From the NCBI GenBank assembly GCA_947510165.1, contig CANNSB010000001.1, positions 62,001 through 126,000 on the forward strand: a DNA stretch of 64,000 bases. The letters run 5' to 3'. Shown in pieces: positions 19,396 through 29,671 of the stretch. Positions within the stretch are counted from its first letter, which is position 1, and the number at the start of each line of letters is the position of its first letter. Source of the stretch: an uncultured Clostridia bacterium. GTDB lineage: Bacteria > Bacillota > Clostridia > Oscillospirales > Ruminococcaceae. The notes beneath the pieces were generated by a model. The model did no database searches and was not told where the DNA came from. It saw nothing but the letters and a program-made list of their open reading frames with translations. The position numbers and the translations under genes are program-made.

Positions 19396-19620
19396 ATGAA
19401 AGATAAAAAATTTATTTATGGAATAAAGTATATTGCATATATTTCATATATAGGTTTTTCTTTTGCTACACCTATATTTATTTTTATTTATATTGGAAGA
19501 TATCTTCAAAATATTTTTAAATTTAATTCCAATTTTTTAATACTATTTTTGTTAGTAGGAGTGGTTTCATCTTTTTATAATACTTATAAAATTATAAAAA
19601 AAATAATATCTAAAAACTAG
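19396..19620 (+). CDS. AtpZ/AtpI-like small membrane protein of the ATP synthase operon
   Basis: 74 residues with two predicted TM helices (about 8-32 and 43-62) and a glycine between them, the layout of the AtpZ family (putative F0F1-ATPase subunit) often found first in Clostridial atp operons and suggested to aid c-ring assembly or ion supply. The hydrophobic profile and position support this; primary sequence similarity is weak. Confidence 0.65.
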   Translation: MKDKKFIYGIKYIAYISYIGFSFATPIFIFIYIGRYLQNIFKFNSNFLILFLLVGVVSSFYNTYKIIKKIISKN

Positions 19621-19624
19621 TTAG

Positions 19625-19999
19625 GTGCTGATAACCATATTTATAAAAGAAAAAAAACACTTTTTATTTCTCAATTTTATTACAGGATTAATAAATTTTT
19701 CACTATTTTATATTATAACAAATGATATAAAAATCACTTTAGTTAGTGTTGTTTTTGGTTTTATATTTAGCATACTTCATTTTTTATCTTTATGTAGTTC
19801 TATATCTACTATTTTTAATAGACCTATGAATAAAATTAAAATTTATGCATCTTTACACTATCTATTTAGATATATTTTATTATGTATATTTATTTTTATA
19901 TCTATAACTAATGAAAATATTAATGGATTTGCATCTATATTTATGCTTTTAAATGTTAAAATATATTTTTATATAGAAAATATATTAATTAAAAAATAG
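19625..19999 (+). CDS. atpI: AtpI-like membrane protein
   Basis: About 120 residues with four predicted TM helices (about 12-30, 33-52, 74-92, 98-115), matching the ATP synthase subunit I family in place and size. The start is unclear: GTG 19625 overlaps the only Shine-Dalgarno-like sequence (AGGTG, 19623-19627), and an ATA at 19637 would have better spacing (9 bases). No ATG is in frame near the N-terminus. It ends just before the atpB ribosome binding site. Confidence 0.65.
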   Translation: MLITIFIKEKKHFLFLNFITGLINFSLFYIITNDIKITLVSVVFGFIFSILHFLSLCSSISTIFNRPMNKIKIYASLHYLFRYILLCIFIFISITNENINGFASIFMLLNVKIYFYIENILIKK

Positions 20000-20012
20000 G
20001 AGGTGTTTCAAA

Positions 20013-20732
20013 ATTAATAGTGGCGGAATAGAAATAAATGGTCCAGAAATTTTATTTGAAATTCCTTTATTTGGTGGTATAAAAATTACAGAAACTATTA
20101 TAGGATCATGGATAGTTGTTTTTTTGATATTTATTGTATGTTTTATTTTAGGGAAAAATTTGAAAAAAAAACCAGTTGAAAAAAAACAAATTATTGCTGA
20201 AAAGCTTGTTTTGATGATGGATAATCTAGTATCAGGAACTATGGGGGTAAAGAATATTTCTTATACTCCATATATTTTAACTTTATTTTTATCATCAATA
20301 TTTGGGAGTCTTATAAGTTTGATAGGACTTAGATCAATAACAGCAGATATCAATACAACTATGACTTGGTCGGTAATAACATTTTTTATGATACAGATTG
20401 CTGGAGTTAAATCAAAAGGAATTAAACATTATAAAGGTTTGATGGAACCAATGGCGTTTATGCTTCCTTTAAATATTGTTGGAGAGCTATCAACTCCCGT
20501 TTCAATGGGATTTAGGCATTTTGGGAATATTATGGCTGGAATGGTTATTACAACGTTGGTGTATAGTGGACTTTCTAGTTTAACTACAATTATTTTTTCT
20601 ACAAGTATTCCTTTTTTACAAGTTGGAATACCAGCATTTTTATCACTTTATTTTGATTTGTTTAGCGGACTAATGCAGGCATTTATATTTTGTATGTTAA
20701 CAATGGTGTTTGTATCTAAGGCTTCAGATTAA
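20013..20732 (+). CDS. atpB: ATP synthase F0 subunit a, ATT start
   Basis: About 239 residues. Forms the ion path against the c-ring. Seen: N-terminal NSGGIEINGPEILFEIPLFG, the TM helix with the essential Arg in MGFRHFGNIMAGM, and a final helix PAFLSLYFDLFSGLMQAF, as usual for subunit a. The conserved N-terminus including TM1 requires a start at ATT 20013, nine bases after AGGAGG (19998-20003). No ATG, GTG or TTG is in frame between the stop at 19986 and TTG 20124, which would cut through TM1. Confidence 0.9.
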   Translation: MNSGGIEINGPEILFEIPLFGGIKITETIIGSWIVVFLIFIVCFILGKNLKKKPVEKKQIIAEKLVLMMDNLVSGTMGVKNISYTPYILTLFLSSIFGSLISLIGLRSITADINTTMTWSVITFFMIQIAGVKSKGIKHYKGLMEPMAFMLPLNIVGELSTPVSMGFRHFGNIMAGMVITTLVYSGLSSLTTIIFSTSIPFLQVGIPAFLSLYFDLFSGLMQAFIFCMLTMVFVSKASD

Positions 20733-20765
20733 TAGTATAATATTTTTATTTCGAATTAATTATAA

Positions 20766-21038
<273 letters not shown>

Positions 21039-21073
21039 TAAATATTATACCTATTTAAAAATATGGAGGACTT

Positions 21074-21589
21074 ATGAGTGATTTTTTAGGTATTGTATCG
21101 GTTGATGGATGGACAATAGTTAGTGTTCTTTTAAACCTTATTATAGTTTATATAATCGTCAAAAAACTTTTATATAATCCAGTAAAAAAAATAATTCTTG
21201 ATAGACAACAAGAGATAGATTCTTTATATAATAAGGCAGAAACTTCTAAACAAACTGCTTATGATTTAGAAAAGAATTATGATATAAAGTTAGCAAGTGT
21301 TAGAGAAGAAGGCGAGATTATTTTTAAAGATTATATAAAAAAAGCAGAAAAAAAATCTGATTCTATAATAGAAGAAGCAAATAAAAAATCTAATGAAATC
21401 TTAAATAAAGCAAAAAAAGAAGCAGAATCTCAAAAGAAAAATGCTATTAATGAATCTAAATCTGAAATATCATCTATTGCTATTCTACTTGCAGAAAAAA
21501 TTGTAGATAAAGAGATAGAAAAAGATAACCATAAAAACACTATAGATAAATTTATAGAAAGTTTAGGAGAGATGAAATGGGTGGATTAG
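21074..21589 (+). CDS. atpF: ATP synthase F0 subunit b
   Basis: 171 residues. One N-terminal TM helix (about 12-31), then a long charged coiled coil (KKAEKKSDSIIEEANKK) that forms the peripheral stalk holding F1. The C-terminal part ends GEMKWVD and overlaps the atpH start by 13 bases. Confidence 0.94.
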   Translation: MSDFLGIVSVDGWTIVSVLLNLIIVYIIVKKLLYNPVKKIILDRQQEIDSLYNKAETSKQTAYDLEKNYDIKLASVREEGEIIFKDYIKKAEKKSDSIIEEANKKSNEILNKAKKEAESQKKNAINESKSEISSIAILLAEKIVDKEIEKDNHKNTIDKFIESLGEMKWVD

Positions 21590-22119
21590 CTTTAAAGATA
21601 TATTCTGAATCTCTTTTTAGTGTTTTTTTAGAAAATGATTGTCTAGAAGAAGGATATAATCAGATTTTATTTATAAAAGAATCATTTGAAAATGATAAAG
21701 AAATTATAGATATTTTATCATTTCATAGTATTTCTAAAATTGAAAAACAAAAAATATTGCTTAATATATTTGAAGATAAATTATTAAGCAATATTTTTAA
21801 CTTTTTGTTTTTAATTATAGATAATGAAAGAATGTCATCTATACTTTATATACTTGATCATATAAAGTATTTATATATGACATATACAAATACTATTGAG
21901 GTTGATATAATAACGGCGATTGCTTTATCTGATGATTTGAAAGATAAAATAATAAAAAAATTATCTATTATGACTAAAAAAAATATTGTTATTAATAATA
22001 TTATTGATGAAAAAATAATTGGTGGAGTTATAATTAGTGGAGAAAATTTATATATTGATGGAAGTGTAAAAACTAGTATAAATGATATGAAAAAATATTT
22101 AGACTCTATGTTGATATAA
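21577..22119 (+). CDS. atpH: ATP synthase F1 subunit delta
   Basis: 180 residues. Stalk protein joining subunit b to the F1 head. An N-terminal helical bundle (ALKIYSESLFSVF) and the C-terminal GGVIISGENLYIDGSVKTSINDMKK block are typical. The ATG at 21577 is 6 bases after AGGAGA within atpF, so translation is probably coupled. Confidence 0.93.
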   Translation: MGGLALKIYSESLFSVFLENDCLEEGYNQILFIKESFENDKEIIDILSFHSISKIEKQKILLNIFEDKLLSNIFNFLFLIIDNERMSSILYILDHIKYLYMTYTNTIEVDIITAIALSDDLKDKIIKKLSIMTKKNIVINNIIDEKIIGGVIISGENLYIDGSVKTSINDMKKYLDSMLI

Positions 22120-22162
22120 AATTTGATTATTATATATCATTTTATAAGATGGAGGTTTAATA

Positions 22163-23680
22163 ATGGAATTACGTCCAGATGAAATTAGTTATCTGATAAA
22201 AAATCAGATATCAAATTATAAAAACAGTTTAAATTTTACAGATGTTGGAAAAGTTGTTTCAGTAGGCGATGGTATAGCAAAATTGCATGGGTTATCTAGT
22301 TGTATGTCTGGTGAACTTTTAGAATTTTCTAATGGTGTTTATGGAATGGCACTAAATTTGGAAAAAGATTTTGTTGGAGCTGTATTACTAGGATCAGACC
22401 AAGGCATAAAAGAAGGGGACAGTGTTAGAGGTACAGGGAGAATAGTATCTGTTCCAGTTGGTGATGGTCTTTTAGGAAGAGTTGTTAATGCGCTAGGTCT
22501 TCCTATAGATGGAAAAGGAGACATTTCTTATAAAGAAACTAGACCAATAGAGATGCAATCTGCTGGAATTATTGAAAGAAAATCTGTTAATCGTCCGTTA
22601 GAAACGGGTATAAAAGCTATAGATTCGATGATACCTATTGGAAAAGGTCAGAGAGAACTTATAATAGGGGATAGACAAACGGGGAAAACCACTATATGTG
22701 TAGATACTATAATTAATCAAAAAGGAAAAGGCGTTATATGCATCTATGTGGCTATAGGCCAAAAAAGGTCCACTGTGGCAAATATAGCTAGAATATTAGA
22801 AAAAAATGGTGCTATGGATTATACAATTATAGTTTCTGCTACTGCTTCAGAGCTTTCTCCTCTACAATATATTGCACCCTATGCAGGGTGCTCTATGGGT
22901 GAGCATTTTATGTATAATGGAAAAGATGTTTTGTGTGTATATGACGATCTATCGAAACATGCCGTAGCTTATAGAGCTTTATCCTTGTTGTTGAAAAGGC
23001 CTCCTGGAAGAGAGGCGTATCCTGGTGATGTTTTCTATCTTCATTCAAGATTATTAGAAAGATCAGCAAATCTAAATAAAGAAAATGGAGGCGGATCTTT
23101 AACAGCTTTGCCTATAATAGAAACACAATCTGGAGATGTTTCTGCTTATATTCCAACAAATGTTATATCAATAACAGATGGTCAAATATTTTTAGAAACA
23201 GAGCTTTTTAATTCTGGAATTCGACCTGCAGTAAATCCTGGTATATCTGTTTCTAGGGTTGGAGGAAGTGCTCAGATAAAAGCAATGAAGAAAGTTTCTA
23301 GTTCTTTAAAACTTTTATATTCTCAATATAGAGAATTACAAGCTTTTGCACAATTTGGATCTGATCTTGATAAAGACACAAAAGATAGACTTTCTCAAGG
23401 AGAGAGAATTATAGAAGTTTTAAAGCAGAGTCAAAATAAATCTGTCTCGATAGAACATCAAGTAATTATTATATACGCTGTAACAAATAATCTTTTAACG
23501 GATATTGATGTTGATGATATTAGAAAATTTGAATATGAGCTTTATGATTTTATAGATGAAAATCATTCTGAAATAATTTCATCTATAAATACTAGCAAAG
23601 AATTTTCAGATGAAAATAAAGAAATTACTAGAAAAATTATATTAGAGTTTGTAAAAAAATATAAAAATGATAAGAAATAG
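22163..23680 (+). CDS. atpA: ATP synthase F1 subunit alpha
   Basis: 505 residues. Regulatory nucleotide-binding subunit of the F1 head. Seen: Walker [23 protein letters not shown], and the family signature [17 protein letters not shown]. Intact and full length. GGAGG precedes the ATG. Confidence 0.97.
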   Translation: MELRPDEISYLIKNQISNYKNSLNFTDVGKVVSVGDGIAKLHGLSSCMSGELLEFSNGVYGMALNLEKDFVGAVLLGSDQGIKEGDSVRGTGRIVSVPVGDGLLGRVVNALGLPIDGKGDISYKETRPIEMQSAGIIERKSVNRPLETGIKAIDSMIPIGKGQRELIIGDRQTGKTTICVDTIINQKGKGVICIYVAIGQKRSTVANIARILEKNGAMDYTIIVSATASELSPLQYIAPYAGCSMGEHFMYNGKDVLCVYDDLSKHAVAYRALSLLLKRPPGREAYPGDVFYLHSRLLERSANLNKENGGGSLTALPIIETQSGDVSAYIPTNVISITDGQIFLETELFNSGIRPAVNPGISVSRVGGSAQIKAMKKVSSSLKLLYSQYRELQAFAQFGSDLDKDTKDRLSQGERIIEVLKQSQNKSVSIEHQVIIIYAVTNNLLTDIDVDDIRKFEYELYDFIDENHSEIISSINTSKEFSDENKEITRKIILEFVKKYKNDKK

Positions 23681-23696
23681 GAGGTGTTTTTAATCC

Positions 23697-24554
23697 ATGG
23701 CTGCTGATAATATGAAGGATATAAAAAGGCGTATAAAAAGTGTAGGAAATACGATGCAAATAACAAAAGCTATGGAGCTTGTTGCATCTTCTAAATTGAA
23801 AAGAGCAAAAAAGAGATCTGATGATAGTAAGCCTTTTTTCACAACCCTTTATGAAACTATGGAAAACATAGTTAAAAATAATACGGATTTTTCATCTATC
23901 TATACATATGATAGAGAAGTTAAAAAAAGTTTATATATTGTTATATCTGGTGATCGTGGTTTGGCTGGTGGATATAATATTAATCTATTTAAATCTTTGA
24001 TATCTGATATAAAAGATAAACAAAATACTGATCTTTTATGTATAGGTAAAAAAGCATTAGAATATTTTACTAGGTTAGATTTTAATATTAGAGAAAGCTA
24101 TATTGATGTTTTGGAAGATATGGACATTGCTACTAGTAGTGATATTTCAAATATAATTATAGCTGGTTTTATAGAAAATAAATATCAACAAGTCTATCTA
24201 ACATATACTAAGCTTGTTTCTCCTCTAGAACAAACTCCTAAAACCATAAAAATTTTGCCACTAAGAATAGATAAAAATAGCAATAATTTTAAACAAAGTT
24301 TTATAGAATACGAGCCATCAGGAGAAGAAGTCTTTAATAGTATTGTACCAAAATATATAAGTGGTATAGTTTATGGAGCTTGTATAGAATCTTTTGCTTC
24401 AGAACAATCAGCAAGAAGGATAGCGATGGAATCTGCATCTGATAATGCAAAAGATATGATAAATACTCTTTCTTTAAAGTATAATAGAGCAAGGCAAGCA
24501 GCAATAACACAAGAAATATCTGAAATTGTTGCTGGGTCAATTGGATTTAAATAG
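23697..24554 (+). CDS. atpG: ATP synthase F1 subunit gamma
   Basis: 285 residues. Central rotor shaft. The N-terminus MKDIKRRIKSVGNTMQITKAMELVA and the C-terminus RRIAMESASDNAKDMINTL...QAAITQEISEIVAGS are diagnostic. AGGAGGTG lies before ATG 23697. Confidence 0.96.
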   Translation: MAADNMKDIKRRIKSVGNTMQITKAMELVASSKLKRAKKRSDDSKPFFTTLYETMENIVKNNTDFSSIYTYDREVKKSLYIVISGDRGLAGGYNINLFKSLISDIKDKQNTDLLCIGKKALEYFTRLDFNIRESYIDVLEDMDIATSSDISNIIIAGFIENKYQQVYLTYTKLVSPLEQTPKTIKILPLRIDKNSNNFKQSFIEYEPSGEEVFNSIVPKYISGIVYGACIESFASEQSARRIAMESASDNAKDMINTLSLKYNRARQAAITQEISEIVAGSIGFK

Positions 24555-24584
24555 TTTTATTTTTAGATTATGGAGGAGATATAA

Positions 24585-25982
<1,398 letters not shown>

Positions 25983-25993
25983 GAGTATTTTAT

Positions 25994-26395
25994 ATGCCTA
26001 ATTTTAATTTAAAGATTGTAACTCCGGATAAAGAGATTTTTAATAATAAATGTCTTAAAGCAATTGTAAGAACCGAGCATGGAGATATAGGGATTTTATC
26101 AGGACATGTAAATTATTTATCTATGATTGATATAGGATTTATAAAGATATTTTTAATAAATGGTGATATAGAAATTATAGCTGTTTCAAATGGAATTATA
26201 AATATAGGTTTTGAAGAGACTGTTATAATGGTTTTTACTGGAGAATCAAAAAAAGATATTGATATTTCTAGGGCAAAAAATGCAATAAAAAAAGCAGAAA
26301 AAATAATATCATCTTCAAATAAAAATAGTGATATATTAATGGCAGAACTTAAATTAAAAAGAGCTCTTAATAGAGTTGATATTTATAATAAATAA
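25994..26395 (+). CDS. atpC: ATP synthase F1 subunit epsilon
   Basis: 133 residues. An N-terminal beta-sandwich (FNLKIVTPDKEIFNNK, TEHGDIGILSGHVNYLS) and a C-terminal helical hairpin with RAKNAIKKAEK. It couples rotation and can inhibit ATPase activity. It follows atpD by 11 bases and is the last gene of the operon. Confidence 0.94.
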   Translation: MPNFNLKIVTPDKEIFNNKCLKAIVRTEHGDIGILSGHVNYLSMIDIGFIKIFLINGDIEIIAVSNGIINIGFEETVIMVFTGESKKDIDISRAKNAIKKAEKIISSSNKNSDILMAELKLKRALNRVDIYNK

Positions 26396-26407
26396 TTTTT
26401 AAATATA

Positions 26408-26436
26408 TTGACAGCTTAATAATGGTATGATATAAT
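26408..26436 (+). promoter_or_regulatory. Consensus promoter of the tRNA-Ser genes
   Basis: TTGACA (26408-26413), 17-base spacer, TATAAT (26431-26436): a perfect match, 21 bases before the first tRNA. It starts only 12 bases after the atpC stop. Confidence 0.93.
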
Positions 26437-26457
26437 ATGTATTGTTATTAAGCATAT

Positions 26458-26546
26458 GGAGAGGTGTCCGAGTGGTTTAAGGAGCCGGTCTTGAAAACCG
26501 GTGATCGTGCGAGCGACCGTGGGTTCGAATCCCACCCTCTCTGCCA
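26458..26546 (+). tRNA. tRNA-Ser (UGA)
   Basis: 89 nt with encoded CCA. The anticodon loop CTTGAAA is closed by CCGGT/ACCGG, giving anticodon TGA. It has a long variable arm (GATCGTGCGAGCGACC region) as in class II tRNAs and T-loop TTCGAAT closed by GTGGG/CCCAC. The acceptor GGAGAGG pairs with CCTCTCT with a G-U first pair. Confidence 0.95.
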
Positions 26547-26604
26547 TATACATATAAATTTGCATATTAGGATGAATGTATATTATATAAATAATTTTGG
26601 CTAT

Positions 26605-26695
26605 GGAGAAGTACTCAAGTGGCTGAAGAGGCGCCCCTGCTAAGGGTGTAGGGCGGGTGACCGTCGCGAGGGTTCAAATCCCTCCTTCTCCGCCA
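26605..26695 (+). tRNA. tRNA-Ser (GCU)
   Basis: 91 nt with encoded CCA. The anticodon loop CTGCTAA gives anticodon GCT, reading AGC/AGU. Long variable arm (GGGCGGGTGACCGTC region), T-loop TTCAAAT, acceptor GGAGAAG/CTTCTCC. Probably co-transcribed with the preceding tRNA-Ser. Confidence 0.95.
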
Positions 26696-26760
26696 AATAA
26701 AAAATAAAATATCTTATAGATGATTTATATCTCATCTATAAGATATTTTATTTTTTATTT
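26695..26760 (+). terminator. tRNA operon terminator, 29-bp inverted repeat
   Basis: 26695-26723 is the exact reverse complement of 26732-26760, loop TTTATATC. It starts at the last base of the tRNA CCA end. The T-rich right arm ends in TTTTTTATTT. Confidence 0.88.
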
Positions 26761-27000
26761 GATGTTAAAACACCTTCTTTCTTGGTGTCAAAATTTATTG
26801 CAAATATTTTATGAGATTTCCTTTTCTAATTATGATAAATTATTACCAAAATTTAAAGTAAAAATCTGATTATGGATAAATATTACAAAAACATAAAGAA
26901 TAAAAACACAAGTAGTTTTTTTATATAGAGATCTGCTGTAATAGAACTCTATATTTTAGAGATATACTCTTATATAAATAATAATATAATTTAATAATTA
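26761..27000. other. AT-rich gap without a visible gene
   Basis: Between the tRNA terminator and the next gene on the minus strand. No reading frame, RNA fold or promoter is convincing. It may hold the terminator of the 27001-28236 gene. Confidence 0.4.
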
Positions 27001-28236
27001 TTAAGTATTAGGTATTGGAGGAAGGTTATAAATTTTTCTATATTCAATATTTAATTTAACTGTTAGTATAGACATATTAGTAAATCTTATGTTTTGGACT
27101 GTAAGATTATCTGATTCTGGTTGCTTATATCTATAAACTTTGATTTTAATTTTTTCTACCATTTCGGATAGTCCAGGTTCATGTAAATAAAATATTGGAT
27201 CCATCAAATTATAAGGATATCTACTGGTTAAATTTGATATTTCTTCACAAGGATATACATCGAAATAGCGTTCTTTTAAATGAATCATAATATTTTTTCT
27301 ACATGATAGCATGTAGATATTATTTGATGGACTGTCTTTTATTTCTTCATTAATAGTCATTACTAACATATATAATTTACTATCATTTGGAAAATAATTA
27401 TTGTTTATAAGATGCATATTATTTACACATCCTCCAACATATTGTATATAAGAAAACAAATAAGCAGATGTAATTACATCTGGTGTTGGATATTCAGGAA
27501 TAGGATAATGAGGCTGAGGTGTAGGTAGTGGCTTTTCTTTTTTCTTTTTTCTTGGTGGTGGTATTTTTTTATGTTGTAATTTATATTTTGCTTTTTGTTG
27601 TATTGCTAGTTGATTTAGTAGATTTTTTTGATGTTGAGATATTGGTGGTGTTGGTGGTGTTGGTGGTCTTGGTGGTGGTGGAGGCAAAATATCTCCAGAT
27701 TTAACCATTGTTACATGTGTGTTCTCATGAAATACCGAATTTAAACTTTGTGTAAAAAATGCTGAATCTTCAAATTTAAAAAGCATTCTATTCTGTGTAT
27801 GGTCTACTTCTATTAATGTTGAATTTGTACTAGTGGATGGGGGCGGAAAATTGTGGGGTGAATTTGCTTCAGAACTTTGTGAAGATAGATTATCTTCGCT
27901 TAAAAAAGACAATGTATCTTCCCAATCAGAATCAGGAATAGGATGCTGTTCAGTGTATTTTTGTAAAGTTGATGTATGAATATAATCATTAAGTTGATCA
28001 GATAAATCAGAATCAGAATCAAAATCAATAATAATAGTTTCTTGACGTGGAGAGTTATCAGAATCAGAATCAGAATCAATAATAATAGTTTCTTGACGTG
28101 GAGAGTCATCAGAATCAGAATCATAATCTGTATCTATAACAAGTCTTTTTGGACTTGGAGAGTCATCAGAATCATAATCAAGTGGTTTTGGACTTGGAGA
28201 GTCATATAACGGGCGCTTTCTTTTATTATTAAACAT
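27001..28236 (-). CDS. Disordered Ser/Asp- and Pro-rich protein, effector-like, unknown family
   Basis: 411 residues, family not recognised. No signal peptide. The N-terminus has the basic cluster KRKRP (residues 5-9, like a simple nuclear import signal), then Ser-Pro and Ser-Asp repeats (units with SPRQETIIID and SDSDSD) to about residue 80, a polar stretch, a proline tract (PPPPPRPPTPPTPP, about 187-200), a basic PPPRKKKKEKP segment, and a C-terminal part (about 250-411) of normal composition that could fold. Such architecture resembles eukaryote-directed proteins; that it is secreted into a host is inference only. AAAGGA precedes the ATG. Repeated DNA units make it prone to length change. 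Confidence 0.75.
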   Translation of the reverse strand: MFNNKRKRPLYDSPSPKPLDYDSDDSPSPKRLVIDTDYDSDSDDSPRQETIIIDSDSDSDNSPRQETIIIDFDSDSDLSDQLNDYIHTSTLQKYTEQHPIPDSDWEDTLSFLSEDNLSSQSSEANSPHNFPPPSTSTNSTLIEVDHTQNRMLFKFEDSAFFTQSLNSVFHENTHVTMVKSGDILPPPPPRPPTPPTPPISQHQKNLLNQLAIQQKAKYKLQHKKIPPPRKKKKEKPLPTPQPHYPIPEYPTPDVITSAYLFSYIQYVGGCVNNMHLINNNYFPNDSKLYMLVMTINEEIKDSPSNNIYMLSCRKNIMIHLKERYFDVYPCEEISNLTSRYPYNLMDPIFYLHEPGLSEMVEKIKIKVYRYKQPESDNLTVQNIRFTNMSILTVKLNIEYRKIYNLPPIPNT

Positions 28237-28300
28237 TTAATTCTATCCTTTCATAGTTATAATTTTAAATATAACTATAACTAAATTTTTATATTTAAAA

Positions 28301-28342
28301 ATGTCGTATATGATTTTATCTATGTCGTATATGATTTTATCT
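28301..28342. repeat. Perfect 21-bp tandem direct repeat, two copies
   Basis: 28301-28321 and 28322-28342 are identical (unit begins ATGTCGTATATG). They lie between the divergent genes at 28236 (minus) and 28436 (plus), so could be a regulator site or a simple duplication. Confidence 0.85.
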
Positions 28343-28400
28343 AGAGAGAATATGCTTTAAAATTAAAAACATAATTTAAATAGATTTTTAATACAAATTA

Positions 28401-28409
28401 TGTTATAAT
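28401..28409 (+). promoter_or_regulatory. Possible extended -10 promoter
   Basis: TGTTATAAT: TG plus one base before TATAAT (28404-28409), 27 bases before the predicted first start. No good -35 box is seen. Confidence 0.45.
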
Positions 28410-28435
28410 ACTAATAGTAATAGGAGGTGACAAAT

Positions 28436-28660
28436 ATTAAGAGAACGATAATAGGACTAACATTTTTTTTATTAGGTTTTTTTATGTTACTATCATTTAT
28501 TAATATTCTGCCAAGTATTGATATTTTTTCGGGAGCATTTTTTTTAATTCCTGGATTATTATTATTTATTCCTGGTTTAAAAATTTTAATCTATGAATTA
28601 AAACATGATATACAAGAGGATAAAAAAAATAATAATATAAATGGAGGTGACAAATATTAA
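28436..28660 (+). CDS. Two-TM mini-protein, copy 1 (likely ATT start)
   Basis: About 74 residues, unknown family. Two hydrophobic segments (LTFFLLGFFMLLSF and FFLIPGLLLFIPGL) followed by a polar, basic/acidic tail. AGGAGG (28422-28427) is 8 bases before ATT 28436. A GTG at 28427 overlaps that site, so ATT is the likelier start; no ATG is available. The stop overlaps the ATT of the next, paralogous gene. The N-terminal and mid-C-terminal segments are almost identical to copy 2, showing tandem duplication. Confidence 0.65.
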   Translation: MKRTIIGLTFFLLGFFMLLSFINILPSIDIFSGAFFLIPGLLLFIPGLKILIYELKHDIQEDKKNNNINGGDKY

Positions 28661-28835
28661 GAGGACGATAATAGGGCTAACATTTTTTTTATTAGGTTTT
28701 TTTATGTTGTTAGTATTTTTCTTTTTTATCCCTAGTTTCATACTATTTTTTGGAATAATATTTTTTGTAGCAAGTTTATTATTATTTATACCTGGTCTAA
28801 AAATTTTAATCTATGAATTAAAACATGGAAATTAA
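28656..28835 (+). CDS. Two-TM mini-protein, copy 2 (likely ATT start)
   Basis: About 59 residues, paralogue of the preceding gene. The region GGAGGTGACAAATATTAAG is repeated exactly at both starts, and KRTIIGLTFFLLGFFMLL is shared. The middle segment differs. ATT 28656 overlaps the TAA of copy 1; an ATG at 28641 exists but lies on top of the Shine-Dalgarno sequence and would add five residues. The DNA repeat suggests a recent duplication with divergence of the central hydrophobic part. Confidence 0.6.
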   Translation: MKRTIIGLTFFLLGFFMLLVFFFFIPSFILFFGIIFFVASLLLFIPGLKILIYELKHGN

Positions 28836-29586
28836 GTTTATGAAAATGAAAAAAAACATCATGAAAATAATAAGTAGTCTAATAACAATATGTATATTAT
28901 TATTAAATGTATATAAGATACCTGCATACGCAATTGAGTTATCAAAAAAAAACATATTAGAAGATAATGCAGTATCGCTTGTTTCTGATATTTTAATGAA
29001 TAATCAAATTGATATTGCTAAACAAAAATTAAGTCAAAATAATATTGAAATTTTATCATTTTCTATAGAAGAAAATATAGATACTAATTCTGAAAAAAGC
29101 ATAAATCCTTCTGATTATTCTATGATTACATATTCTTATAGAATATCTGGGTCAAATGATATATATCTACAAACTACAATAGCTTCTGATAGATCAGAGT
29201 GGTTTTCGGGACCATTAGATATAGCAAGTATAGAATGGGATATAAACTATGCTTCATATCAAACATCTAAAGGGGACAATAGAATAAGCACTGTTAGAGA
29301 TGCAACGAAACGAAATAATGGTCTTGTAATATTTAATGTAGAAGACAGCAAACTTTCAAAGGGAGAAAACACAGTTTTGTATGTAAGGGTTAGACCAATA
29401 AGAGGTGGACAACTCCATTTTGGAACAGAATACGCTCATACATATAAAGAATTTATTATTAATAGCCCAACTATATCTTTAGGATATAAAAGTGGAAAAA
29501 TAGGACTAACTTTTGATCTTGCGATATCCTCAGGTGGAAGATATTGGAGAAAGTGGAATGATACAAGGATTATTGTATACCCTTAA
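28825..29586 (+). CDS. Secreted hypothetical protein
   Basis: Up to 253 residues, family not recognised. An N-terminal signal peptide (basic start, hydrophobic ISSLITICILLLNVYK, then IPAYA), then a soluble beta-rich domain with aromatic motifs (SYRISGSNDIYLQTTIASD, YVRVRPIRGG). The start is uncertain: ATG 28825 overlaps the end of copy 2 by 11 bases, ATG 28840 and ATG 28846 are alternatives, and no good ribosome binding site is seen. The C-terminus (GGRYWRKWNDTRIIVYP) ends in a strand-like run. It probably shares a transcript with the mini-proteins. Confidence 0.7.
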   Translation: MEIKFMKMKKNIMKIISSLITICILLLNVYKIPAYAIELSKKNILEDNAVSLVSDILMNNQIDIAKQKLSQNNIEILSFSIEENIDTNSEKSINPSDYSMITYSYRISGSNDIYLQTTIASDRSEWFSGPLDIASIEWDINYASYQTSKGDNRISTVRDATKRNNGLVIFNVEDSKLSKGENTVLYVRVRPIRGGQLHFGTEYAHTYKEFIINSPTISLGYKSGKIGLTFDLAISSGGRYWRKWNDTRIIVYP

Positions 29587-29671
29587 ATATATAGATAAAA
29601 ATATATAACATATCTTTAATAGTCAATATGGTATATATTTTTGATCTATATATTTAAAATTAATTTAATAG

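Noticed and set aside
27900-28124. Leu/Ile-rich 74-residue frame within the disordered protein gene
   Set aside because: Shifted frame of Ser-Asp repeats; no ribosome binding site.
26458-28236. tRNA-Ser 3' ends next to accessory genes, considered as a prophage or island attachment site
   Set aside because: No integrase, and no second copy of the tRNA 3' end was noticed at 28-33 kb.
28301-28342. Short tandem repeat, considered as an attachment site or CRISPR remnant
   Set aside because: Only two adjacent copies with no spacer, no integrase or cas gene in the window.
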